From: Rathayibacter tritici
Lineage (GTDB): Bacteria > Actinomycetota > Actinomycetes > Actinomycetales > Microbacteriaceae
NCBI RefSeq assembly: GCF_002932875.1
Contig: NZ_PSWS01000024.1
Span: forward strand, 1-43,102
DNA: 43,102 bases
Reading direction: 5' to 3'
Of this stretch, positions 25,027 to 31,827 are shown one piece after another. The stretch's first letter is position 1. Every line of letters begins with the position of its first letter. The notes below the pieces were generated by a model, which saw only the letters and a program-made list of their open reading frames with translations, ran no database searches and was not told the DNA's origin. Position numbers and translations under genes: made by a program.

Positions 25027-25470
25027 ATGCCCACGAGGAGCAGGGTGCTCGACTCACGTACTTCTCTGGGTGCCGCTCGTGTCCTTGTGGCCGTCGGTGC
25101 GGTGATTGCCGTCCTCGCGACGCTGATGCTCCTCCTGCTCTCGCCGCGCGGGACGGAGTGGCAGGCGATCGACGCCGTGAGGCCGCTGGCGCTCACGGCG
25201 TCGCTTACGGTCGCCTGCCTGCTGACGGCCGGCGCTCCCTACTACGTGCTCCGTGGACGAGCGCCCTGGCCGGCGCTGTGGCTCGCATCCGTCCTGTGCC
25301 TCCTCGGCGTGGTCCTCGTCGTCGCCGTAATGGCCGACCAGTTCGGCGCCGACGACGGGACCACAGTGCTCACCGCTCTCGTCGTCATGGTCCCCGTCTG
25401 CTGCTCCTGCACCGTCGCGATCGTCGTGACGGAGTCGCTCCTCCGGCGCGGGAGGGGCTCCGCGCGGTGA
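25027..25470 (+). CDS. Small membrane protein, four hydrophobic segments
   Basis: The 147-residue product has four likely membrane helices (about 16-39, 52-72, 80-102 and 112-134), a short basic N-terminus and the basic tail 'LLRRGRGSAR'. No family was recognised. The ATG at 25027 follows AAGGA with good spacing. It converges with the levodione reductase gene after 32 bases. Confidence 0.65.
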   Translation: MPTRSRVLDSRTSLGAARVLVAVGAVIAVLATLMLLLLSPRGTEWQAIDAVRPLALTASLTVACLLTAGAPYYVLRGRAPWPALWLASVLCLLGVVLVVAVMADQFGADDGTTVLTALVVMVPVCCSCTVAIVVTESLLRRGRGSAR

Positions 25471-25502
25471 CGCCGATCCACCGCCTCCGCGCGGGCGGGC
25501 CC

Positions 25503-26288
25503 TCAGTACTTGATGGACTGCCCGCCGTCGACGGGGAGGACGGTCGCATTGACGTAAGAGGCGTCGTCCGAGAGAAGGAAGGCGACGACGGAGGCGATTT
25601 CGTCGGCCTCGCCGAAGCGCTTGGTCGGGTTGACCTGGATGAACTCCTCGGCCGCCTTGCGCGGGTTCTCGGGGTCGAGCTGCTTCATCGAGTTCTCGAC
25701 CATCGGGGTCCAGATAGCGCCGGGGGCGATCGCGTTGATGCGGATGCCGAATTCGCCGTACTCGATCGCGGAGTTGCGGGTGAGGCCGACGACGCCGTGC
25801 TTGGCGGCCGCGTAGCCGGACTGGTTGCCGATCGCGGTGATCCCGCCGACGCTCGCGGTGTTCACGACCATGCCGGAACCTTGCTCGCGCATGACCTTCA
25901 GCACTTTCTCGAGGCCGAGGAAGACGCCGCGGAGATTGATCGCGACGACCTTGTCGAATTCGTCGGCCGTGAAGTCCTCAGTGCGGTTCTGGCGCCCCTC
26001 GATACCGGCGTTATTGAAGAAGCCGTCAATCCGCCCGAAGCGCTCGAGGGTGCGGGCGACGTAGGCGTCGACGTCCGCCTCCTTCGACACGTCGGCGACG
26101 ACGCTGATCGACTCGGTGCCCTCGGGAAGCGCCTGCACAGTGGTGGCGAGACCCTGCTCGGAGAGGTCGACGAGGGCGAGGCGGGCGCCCTCCTGGGCGA
26201 GGCGGACAGCGGCGGCGCGACCGAGGCCGGATCCGCCTCCGGTGATGAGGACGACGCGGTCGGTGAAGCGAGTGCTGGTGGTGGTCAT
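25503..26288 (-). CDS. lvr: Levodione reductase-like short-chain dehydrogenase
   Basis: The 261-residue SDR matches, by memory of the sequence, the (6R)-2,2,6-trimethyl-1,4-cyclohexanedione (levodione) reductase of Leifsonia/'Corynebacterium aquaticum' M-1 along most of its length, including 'FNNAGIEG', 'AINLRGVFLGLEKVLK', 'GAIWTPMVENSMKQLDPENP' and the 'VDGGQS' end. That enzyme reduces levodione to actinol with NADH. Key residues are TGGGSGLG (16-23), Asp41 for NADH preference, NNAG (92-95), Ser146, Tyr159 and Lys163. The natural substrate in the cell is not established. The ATG at 26288 has GCAGGAG upstream. Confidence 0.85.
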   Translation of the reverse strand: MTTTSTRFTDRVVLITGGGSGLGRAAAVRLAQEGARLALVDLSEQGLATTVQALPEGTESISVVADVSKEADVDAYVARTLERFGRIDGFFNNAGIEGRQNRTEDFTADEFDKVVAINLRGVFLGLEKVLKVMREQGSGMVVNTASVGGITAIGNQSGYAAAKHGVVGLTRNSAIEYGEFGIRINAIAPGAIWTPMVENSMKQLDPENPRKAAEEFIQVNPTKRFGEADEIASVVAFLLSDDASYVNATVLPVDGGQSIKY

Positions 26289-26523
26289 GACGACTCCTGC
26301 TCGAAGAGGGATGGGCTCGGAGGCCGTGCGGTCGGCGAGTCCGTATCCATGCGTCTGCATGCAATTAGCTTCACGATACGCCACACCTGTTGGCTGAGGC
26401 TGAGTGCGCTGCCAGGGGGAGTCGCGGCGGTCGATCGGCCGAGCACCACCGATCCCGACCCTGGCAACCGTCGCAGAGTGCGTGCGACCGCCGCCCGGGC
26501 TCGGGTAGACCGGAGGAACGCCA

Positions 26524-27063
26524 GTGGACAGGGGGAACCACGATGGACACCGGAACACCGACCGGCGCTCAGCTCGGAACCCGGCGGTGCGCCGAGTGGC
26601 AGTGCTGGGGGCGTCCGCACTGCTCGCCGGATCGGCCCTCAGCGGATGCACGCCGGGCGCCGACGAGGCGGAGGACGGGACGTCCGCTGCTCCGGCATCC
26701 GTCGCTCCGCTCGGGCCCGTGACGCTGCCGGAGGGCGCGAACGCAGCCGTGACCTGGACCGACCGGATCGGCGCCGTCGATTCGCAGACCGTGAACCTCA
26801 GCGGCCAACCGCTGCACATCACCGTCTCCGTCGCCTGCGACACCGAGGACGCCGAGGTCACGATCGAGGTCGTCGGGCTGATGACGAGCGGATCGTCCTG
26901 CGTCTACAGTCCGAACACCACGCGCACCGGCACCGGCGGCGGCACTACGGGCAGTATGCAGATCGCCGTCGACCAGGACGCGGAGATCAGAGTGACGACG
27001 GTCCCGGACGACGCGCACTGGTCGGCCGCCGTCTCGACCGGCCCGCGCACCATCCCCGGATGA
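26524..27063 (+). CDS. Putative lipoprotein of unknown function
   Basis: A GTG at 26524 with GGAGG nine bases upstream starts a 179-residue protein. After an unusually long basic N-region (about 24 residues) a hydrophobic stretch ends in the lipobox LSGC (Cys near 42), followed by a Ser/Ala/Asp-rich linker and a beta-rich domain with two cysteines. It should be anchored on the outer membrane face by lipidation. A shorter form starting at a GTG near 26587 would give a more normal signal but lacks a ribosome site. It is divergent from the levodione reductase gene. Confidence 0.7.
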   Translation: MDRGNHDGHRNTDRRSARNPAVRRVAVLGASALLAGSALSGCTPGADEAEDGTSAAPASVAPLGPVTLPEGANAAVTWTDRIGAVDSQTVNLSGQPLHITVSVACDTEDAEVTIEVVGLMTSGSSCVYSPNTTRTGTGGGTTGSMQIAVDQDAEIRVTTVPDDAHWSAAVSTGPRTIPG

Positions 27064-27142
27064 GGCCCGCGAGGACGCACACATCGCGGTACCCGAGAGC
27101 GACCATCGCAACGTCTCGGTGCTGAGCCGTCGCTCCGAGGCG

Positions 27143-27979
27143 TCAGCCGATCGGGACGCCGAGTTCGGCCATGAAGGGGACGGCGTCAACGGCCTCGCCG
27201 TCGACGCGCGTCTCGAAGTGCAGGTGGCAGCCGGTGGAGGCACCGGTCGAGCCGCGCAGGGCGATGACCTCACCCGCGGTGACCGTGTCGCCGACCGACA
27301 CCATCAGCTCGCTGTTGTGCGCGTAGCCGGTCTCGATGCCGCCGCCATTGTCGAGCAGGATCCAATTGCCGTAACTGCCCTGGTACGACGCCTCCTCGAC
27401 GGTGCCGCTGGAGGCCGCGAGGACCGGGGTGCCGCAGGCGCCGGCGAGGTCGGTGCCCTTGTGGAACAGATTCACGCCCGCGACGGGCGCGTCAGGGCGC
27501 GGACCGTATCCGCTGCTGATGTGACCCGAGATCGGGACGACCCACGCGCCCGACGCGCCCGCGGCGGCGGCCGTCGACTCGCCGGAGGTGGCGGTGATCG
27601 CGTCGAGGGACGCGGTGGGCACGAGGACCTCGGGCTTCGCCTCGGCAGCGAAGGCGTCGCGGGTGACGCTCTGCTGCACGACTCCGGCGGCCACGAAGCT
27701 CTGCGGGCGGGCCGCGGCGACGGCGCTCGCCGTGTCGCGGGTCAGCTCGGAGTCGGCGGTGCCGCCCACGGCGAACGCGGGCATCGTCGAGGTGATCGCG
27801 ATGCCGGCCACGAGGGTCATCGCGGCGACGGCGGAGACGCGGGGGCGCGAGGAGCCGCGGGTAGCGCGGCGGGTGCGGGTCTCCTGCTCACGGAGGGAGC
27901 GACGGGTCGGAAGGGCGGACGGGCTGCCGGTCTCGGCTCCTGCGGGGGAGGAAGTCGAGGCGCGAGACGAACGGTGCAT
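27143..27979 (-). CDS. M23 family (LytM-type) peptidase
   Basis: The 278-residue protein has a basic N-terminus, a hydrophobic export segment ('VSAVAAMTLVAGIAITSTMPAFA' near 48-70), a linker of about 80 residues and a C-terminal M23 domain. Zinc ligands are seen in 'FHKGTDLAG' (His and Asp) and 'HLHFETRVDG' (second His of HxH). M23 enzymes cleave peptidoglycan cross-bridges, or act as amidase activators when residues are missing; here the ligands are complete. The ATG at 27979 has only a weak ribosome site. A hairpin lies about 120 bases upstream. Confidence 0.85.
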   Translation of the reverse strand: MHRSSRASTSSPAGAETGSPSALPTRRSLREQETRTRRATRGSSRPRVSAVAAMTLVAGIAITSTMPAFAVGGTADSELTRDTASAVAAARPQSFVAAGVVQQSVTRDAFAAEAKPEVLVPTASLDAITATSGESTAAAAGASGAWVVPISGHISSGYGPRPDAPVAGVNLFHKGTDLAGACGTPVLAASSGTVEEASYQGSYGNWILLDNGGGIETGYAHNSELMVSVGDTVTAGEVIALRGSTGASTGCHLHFETRVDGEAVDAVPFMAELGVPIG

Positions 27980-28096
27980 GCAGAGAGGTTCCAGGTCTGC
28001 CGGCGCTCGCTGGGGGAAGCGAACGTCGGGTGGGGAGGGGGCGGATCGCGCGGCCGAGCCGAGGCGACCCTCCAAGTTACCTGCGTTCTGCCGCTG

Positions 28097-28117
28097 CGGA
28101 GCTGAGAAAAAGCTCCG
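28097..28117. promoter_or_regulatory. Short hairpin in the M23 peptidase upstream region
   Basis: CGGAGCT-GAGAAAA-AGCTCCG is a perfect 7-base inverted repeat about 120 bases upstream of the M23 start, and downstream of the small gene at 28220..28384. On the minus strand the loop is pyrimidine-rich (TTTTCTC). It may terminate the small upstream gene or act in the M23 leader. Confidence 0.5.
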
Positions 28118-28219
28118 GAGTCAAGTGGTTGCCCGCGTCGATCTGCTCTCGATCCCTCGTGTCTGCCTCGATCGGCCGAACGAGACGCCGCCTCCGCCTC
28201 GGTCGGCCCGGGGGCGGGG

Positions 28220-28384
28220 TCAGCGGTGCGAGGTGACGACGAGCAGGGCGACCACGCCCGCGACCGTCGCCGCGACTCCGGAGCCGAGGCGCCACCACAT
28301 CCACTTGTCGCGCTTGGGCCCACGCATCGGACGGCGAAGGCCTGCGCGTCCCTGGTAGCCGCCGGGATCGTTCTGGAAGACCAT
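28220..28384 (-). CDS. Small single-helix membrane protein, 54 residues
   Basis: An ATG at 28384 opens a 54-codon frame ending at 28220. The N-terminal part is basic and polar ('GPKRDKWMWW'), and residues about 33-51 form one hydrophobic helix ('GSGVAATVAGVVALLVV') ending in 'TSHR'. A G-rich stretch precedes the start. Codon use is GC3-rich as in neighbours. No family was recognised. It is transcribed toward the M23 peptidase gene and away from the Lys-rich protein gene. Confidence 0.6.
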   Translation of the reverse strand: MVFQNDPGGYQGRAGLRRPMRGPKRDKWMWWRLGSGVAATVAGVVALLVVTSHR

Positions 28385-28437
28385 GCCCCCAGCCTGCCGA
28401 ACGCAGCCTCACCGCCGAGCCGACTCGCCGGAGCCCT

Positions 28438-28545
28438 CCCGCGAGATGCCATCCTCCCCTCCGCGAGATGCCACTTACGACGCCTCCGCCCGGCGTGTCG
28501 CCTACCTAAGTGGCATCTCGCGGAGAGGGGGTGGCGTCTCGCGGG
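28438..28545. repeat. Large inverted repeat built from four CGCGAGATGCCA-like units
   Basis: The left arm (28438..28477) and right arm (28507..28545) are complementary over about 40 bases with few differences. Each arm contains two copies of a unit close to CCGCGAGATGCCAC, so the element is a palindrome of direct repeats. The 29-base centre itself can pair partly (CGACGCC with GGCGTGTCG, one bulge). It lies between the divergent small membrane-protein gene and the Lys/Ala-rich protein gene, so a simple terminator is unlikely. It resembles REP/BIME-type repeated elements or an array of binding sites. Confidence 0.8.
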
Positions 28546-28607
28546 CGAGCGGGGCTCGGTAGCGTGGGGGGCGTCGGCCGGAGTGGTCGACGAGCGGAGG
28601 AGCGGAC

Positions 28608-28985
28608 ATGGCCGGGACCGAGAAGGACGCACGCGACAAGGCGGCGAAGAAGCGCGCGAAGAAGGCGCTGAAGAAGGCCGAGAAGTCGGTGCGCGCGGCG
28701 CACGAGGCTGTCCGCGACTCCAGCAAGAAGCTGCGCAAGAAGGCCCGCAAGCTCGCGGAGCAGACCGAGAAGCTCAAGCGCGCCCAGGAGAAGGCGGCGA
28801 AGAAGGCGGCCGCGGCCGAGAGCCAGCCATCCACCCCGAAGCACGCCGCCGAGCCGGCGGTCGGCGCCCTCGACCTCACCCCGCCGTTGCCCGGCTCGCC
28901 GAAGCCCGCTGACGAGCCGGCCCCCGACTCCGACCCCGCGCACACGCCCAACCTCACCCCACCGCTACCGCGGTCGACCTCCTGA
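28608..28985 (+). CDS. Lys/Ala-rich coiled-coil protein with Pro-rich tail
   Basis: The first 72 residues of this 125-residue protein are almost only Lys, Ala, Arg and Glu, forming a highly basic helix like bacterial histone H1-type tails. The C-terminal part is acidic and Pro-rich and contains a repeated element (DLTPPLPGS near 85-93 and NLTPPLPRS near 115-123). It has no signal peptide. A role in nucleoid or RNA binding is possible from composition only. The ATG follows CGGAGGAG. A large inverted repeat lies just upstream. Confidence 0.65.
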   Translation: MAGTEKDARDKAAKKRAKKALKKAEKSVRAAHEAVRDSSKKLRKKARKLAEQTEKLKRAQEKAAKKAAAAESQPSTPKHAAEPAVGALDLTPPLPGSPKPADEPAPDSDPAHTPNLTPPLPRSTS

Positions 28986-29102
28986 GCGCATGCCTGAGAA
29001 TCCGCACAGGGTACCGGGGCAGGCGCATCCCTCGAGGTGAACAGTCGGTGAAGCCTCACCGCCACGCCGAACGGGCTCCCGGGGCCGAGGCATCATGTCT
29101 GC

Positions 29103-30317
29103 GTGGATCCCTTTATCCTGCTCGCGCTCGTCGTCGTCACGGCCCTCGCCTTCGATTTCACCAATGGCTTCCATGACACGGCGAACGCGATGGCGACGTC
29201 CATCGCGACCGGTGCCCTGAAGCCCCGAACCGCGGTCGCCCTCTCGGCGTCGCTGAACCTCGTCGGGGCGTTCCTCAGCATCGAGGTGGCGCTGACCGTC
29301 ACCAACGCCGTCGTGAAGATCCAGGACTCCTCGGGCGCACCCGACCCGGCGCTGCTGGAGGGCGGCGGATCCGCTCTGCTGCTGATTGTGCTGGCCGGCC
29401 TGATCGGCGGCATCGTCTGGAACCTGCTCACCTGGCTGCTCGGCCTGCCCTCGAGCTCCTCGCACGCCCTCTTCGGCGGCCTGATCGGCTCCGCTCTCGC
29501 GGGCCTGGGGCTCAACGGGGTGAACTGGGCGGGCGACGGCACCACGCTCGACGGCGTTGTCGGCAAGGTGATCCTCCCGGCGTTGATGTCGCCCGTGCTC
29601 GCCGGAGCGGTCGCGGCAATCGGTACCTGGCTCGTCTTCCGGGTGATCGGGAACCTCGCCGAGAAGGGCCTGCACCGCGGATTCCGTATCGGCCAGATCG
29701 GCAGCGCCTCTCTCGTCTCACTTGCACACGGCACCAACGACGCGCAGAAGACGATGGGAGTGATCACGCTGGCGCTGATCGCGGCCGGCGGCTGGAGCGA
29801 CACCGAGTCGGTCCCGTTCTGGGTGAAGCTCAGCTGCGCGCTGGCCATCTCGCTCGGCACCTACATCGGCGGCTGGCGGATCATCCGCACCGTCGGCAAG
29901 GGCCTGGTCGAGATCAACACGCCGCAGGGCATGGCCGCCGAGAGCGCCTCCGCCGCGGTCATCCTCGCCTCCAGCCACCTCGGCTTCGCGCTCTCGACCA
30001 CGCACGTCGCGACCGGCTCGATCCTCGGCTCCGGAGTCGGCCGGCCCGGCGCCCAGGTGCGCTGGCGGGTGGCGCTGCGCATGGTGATCGCGTGGGTCAT
30101 CACCCTGCCGGCCGCCGCCCTCGTCGGCGCCGTGATGTGGTGGGTCGGGCACCTCGTCGGCGGCGCGGCAGGTGGTCTGCTGATGGCCGCGGTCCTCGTC
30201 GCCGTCGCCTCCTTCATCTCCATCCGCTCGCGCCGCGACAGCATCGGCGCGCACAACGTCAACGACGAGTGGCAGGACGCGGCGGCACGCCCCGCGCCCG
30301 AGACCGCCGGCGTCTGA
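29103..30317 (+). CDS. pit: Inorganic phosphate transporter, PiT family
   Basis: The 404-residue membrane protein has the duplicated PiT (PHO4) layout with about ten helices. Signature segments are 'FDFTNGFHDTANAMATSIATGAL' in the first half and 'LAHGTNDAQKTMGVI' in the second, both holding the conserved Asn and Asp residues of the phosphate site. It imports phosphate with a cation, independent of ATP. The GTG at 29103 starts directly at the first helix; an overlapping ATG eight bases earlier is out of frame. Two small genes follow closely and probably share the transcript. Confidence 0.93.
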   Translation: MDPFILLALVVVTALAFDFTNGFHDTANAMATSIATGALKPRTAVALSASLNLVGAFLSIEVALTVTNAVVKIQDSSGAPDPALLEGGGSALLLIVLAGLIGGIVWNLLTWLLGLPSSSSHALFGGLIGSALAGLGLNGVNWAGDGTTLDGVVGKVILPALMSPVLAGAVAAIGTWLVFRVIGNLAEKGLHRGFRIGQIGSASLVSLAHGTNDAQKTMGVITLALIAAGGWSDTESVPFWVKLSCALAISLGTYIGGWRIIRTVGKGLVEINTPQGMAAESASAAVILASSHLGFALSTTHVATGSILGSGVGRPGAQVRWRVALRMVIAWVITLPAAALVGAVMWWVGHLVGGAAGGLLMAAVLVAVASFISIRSRRDSIGAHNVNDEWQDAAARPAPETAGV

Positions 30318-30334
30318 GCGAAAGGATCCGCACC

Positions 30335-30685
30335 GTGTTCTCCCTCTTCCTCTCCGCCGCCGGCCAGGTGGCCCTCGTCGCCGTTCTCCTCGGAGCGGGC
30401 CTGCCCGTGCTCTTCGCCGTCGGTGTCCGCTCGTTCGCGCTCGCCTCCGGTGCGGTCAGTGCCGGTGCTCCCGCGGCCGGTGCCCCCGCCGCCGGTGCCC
30501 CCGCCGCCAGTGCCCCTACGGAACGGCGTGGCCTGCCCGCCCCGCTGCTGCGTGGGATCGGAGTGCTCTGCTTCGCGCTGGTCGTCGGCTCCGTGGTGAT
30601 CGGTCTGAGCGTCATCGTCGCGACGGGCCTCGGCCAGTCGGTGAGTTTCGAGCACGTGATCCCGACGTTCGCGCCCAAGGGCTGA
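30335..30685 (+). CDS. Two-helix membrane protein downstream of pit
   Basis: A GTG start 17 bases after pit, with AAAGGA upstream, gives a 116-residue protein with two membrane helices (about 5-40 and 73-97) joined by an Ala/Gly/Pro linker. The linker consists of AGAPA repeats encoded by four 15-base units (30461..30520). Small proteins of this kind often follow pit in actinobacteria, so a link to phosphate transport is plausible but unproven. Confidence 0.75.
   Translation: MFSLFLSAAGQVALVAVLLGAGLPVLFAVGVRSFALASGAVSAGAPAAGAPAAGAPAASAPTERRGLPAPLLRGIGVLCFALVVGSVVIGLSVIVATGLGQSVSFEHVIPTFAPKG
30461..30520 (+). repeat. Four 15-base tandem repeats in the linker coding region
   Basis: Units at 30461, 30476, 30491 and 30506 read GCCGGTGCYCCCGCS or close; the second and third are identical and the fourth has diverged. 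Each encodes AGAPA-like residues in frame. Unit number could vary between strains by slippage without breaking the frame. Confidence 0.85.
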
Positions 30686-30687
30686 GC

Positions 30688-31317
30688 ATGGCATCGACGG
30701 ATCCGATCGCGGCGCGGGAGGGGATCGTCGCCCGCGTCGTCGGCTGGCTGCGCGCGGGCTACCCGTCGGGAGTGCCGGAGCAGGACTACCTACCGCTGTT
30801 GGGCCTGCTGCGTCGCAGCCTGACGACGGACGAGGTCGAGCAGGTCGTCGCGCGGCTCCTGTCGGAGTCGGAGCGGGCCGAGACCGTCGTTTCGCGAGCC
30901 GTCGTGCGCGAGCGGATCGAGCAGCTGCTGCTCGGGCCGGCGCTGCCGGAGGACGTCGCCCGCGTGTCCTCGCGTCTCGCGAACGCGGGCTGGCCGCTGG
31001 CGGGTCCGGAGTCGCTCGCCGAGCCGGACACCCGCGACGGCCTGGTCACGCGCATCGTCCGCTGGTTGCGGGCCGGCTACCCCTCCGGCCTGCCCGAGCA
31101 GGACTTCGTGCCGCTGCTGGCGCTGCTCCGCCGTCGCCTGAGCGACGAGGAAGTCGCCGAGGTGGCCGCCGGGTTGGCCGCCGATGCGCCCGCCTCCCGC
31201 GCTGACGTGGGCACCGCGATCGTCGGAGTGACCTCGGAGCTGCCCTCGGAGGAGGACATTGAGCGGGTGCGCCGGTCGTTGGCCGCGCTGGGCTGGCCGG
31301 ACGAGTTCGCGAGCTGA
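30688..31317 (+). CDS. Protein with two tandem DUF3349 domains
   Basis: The 209-residue protein consists of two copies of the same domain. Repeat one (about 8-104) and repeat two (about 114-206) both contain 'WLRAGYPSG(V/L)PEQD(Y/F)' followed by 'PLL.LLRR.L..(D/E)EV' and end in an 'R(L/S)..(A/L)GW' segment. This pattern is the DUF3349 family of actinobacteria, usually one domain of about 100 residues. The function is unknown. It starts two bases after the preceding stop and is the last gene of the pit cluster. Confidence 0.83.
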   Translation: MASTDPIAAREGIVARVVGWLRAGYPSGVPEQDYLPLLGLLRRSLTTDEVEQVVARLLSESERAETVVSRAVVRERIEQLLLGPALPEDVARVSSRLANAGWPLAGPESLAEPDTRDGLVTRIVRWLRAGYPSGLPEQDFVPLLALLRRRLSDEEVAEVAAGLAADAPASRADVGTAIVGVTSELPSEEDIERVRRSLAALGWPDEFAS

Positions 31318-31324
31318 GCGGTTC

Positions 31325-31344
31325 GTCCCCGATGGGCGGGGGAC
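31325..31344. terminator. Hairpin between convergent pit cluster and XRE gene
   Basis: GTCCCC (31325..31330) pairs with GGGGAC (31339..31344) around an 8-base loop, just past the stop of the DUF3349 gene. The stem is short but well placed for termination in both directions. Confidence 0.5.
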
Positions 31345-31368
31345 ACGTGTCGGATCTCTTCCGCCCGG

Positions 31369-31638
31369 TCAGGAGCACAGCGGATTCGGCGGAAGCAGGT
31401 CGGTCAGCTCCACGTCGAGTACCGCGCAGAGGGCGAGCAGCGTCCGTAGCGTCGGGTTGGCGGGCGACCCCGGCTTCGATTCGCCCTTCTCGAACTTCTG
31501 GTAGGTGTAGCCGGCCAGGTCTGCGGCATCGGCGACACTCTGCTGGCTCAAGCCTTTCGCGATGCGGGCGCGATGCATCCTGATACCGAGCTCGCGCGTG
31601 TACAGCGCCCAGTCGTGGTCGTGGGAGGAAGTCGCCAT
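31369..31638 (-). CDS. XRE family HTH regulator
   Basis: The 89-residue protein is a single Cro/CI-type helix-turn-helix: 'LGIRMHRARIAKGLSQQSVADAADLAGYTYQKFEKGESKPGSPANPTLRTLLALCAVLDVELTDLL'. The 'GYTYQKFEKGES' recognition segment is typical. There is no effector domain. It is divergent from the large FAD/NAD-binding protein gene, with 189 bases between, and might control it or itself. Confidence 0.85.
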   Translation of the reverse strand: MATSSHDHDWALYTRELGIRMHRARIAKGLSQQSVADAADLAGYTYQKFEKGESKPGSPANPTLRTLLALCAVLDVELTDLLPPNPLCS

Positions 31639-31827
31639 GCCCGCCAGTCTCGGCGAGGATCACGCGAGGAGGTACCATACACACATGTGAAAGTGCAGAT
31701 GGTCATCCGACGCGTGCTCGGGGCAGGCGCACGGCCCGAAGGCCGGCGCCGGGTGCGCCTGGTCACCGGCCGTTCCGTCAGATCCCACTCCAAGCTTCGT
31801 GATGGCTGCCTCCAGCAGAGTGGAGCC

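Noticed and set aside
27980-28219. c-di-AMP (ydaO) riboswitch upstream of the M23 peptidase
   Set aside because: Such riboswitches often precede cell-wall hydrolase genes, but the conserved core segments could not be recognised here; only a short hairpin is visible.
30461-30520. Short regularly spaced repeats as a CRISPR
   Set aside because: The units are directly adjacent without spacers and encode an in-frame AGAPA linker.
29718-30694. Minus-strand open frames opposite pit
   Set aside because: They mirror the pit and downstream genes, with low-complexity Gly/Thr/Arg translations and no ribosome sites.
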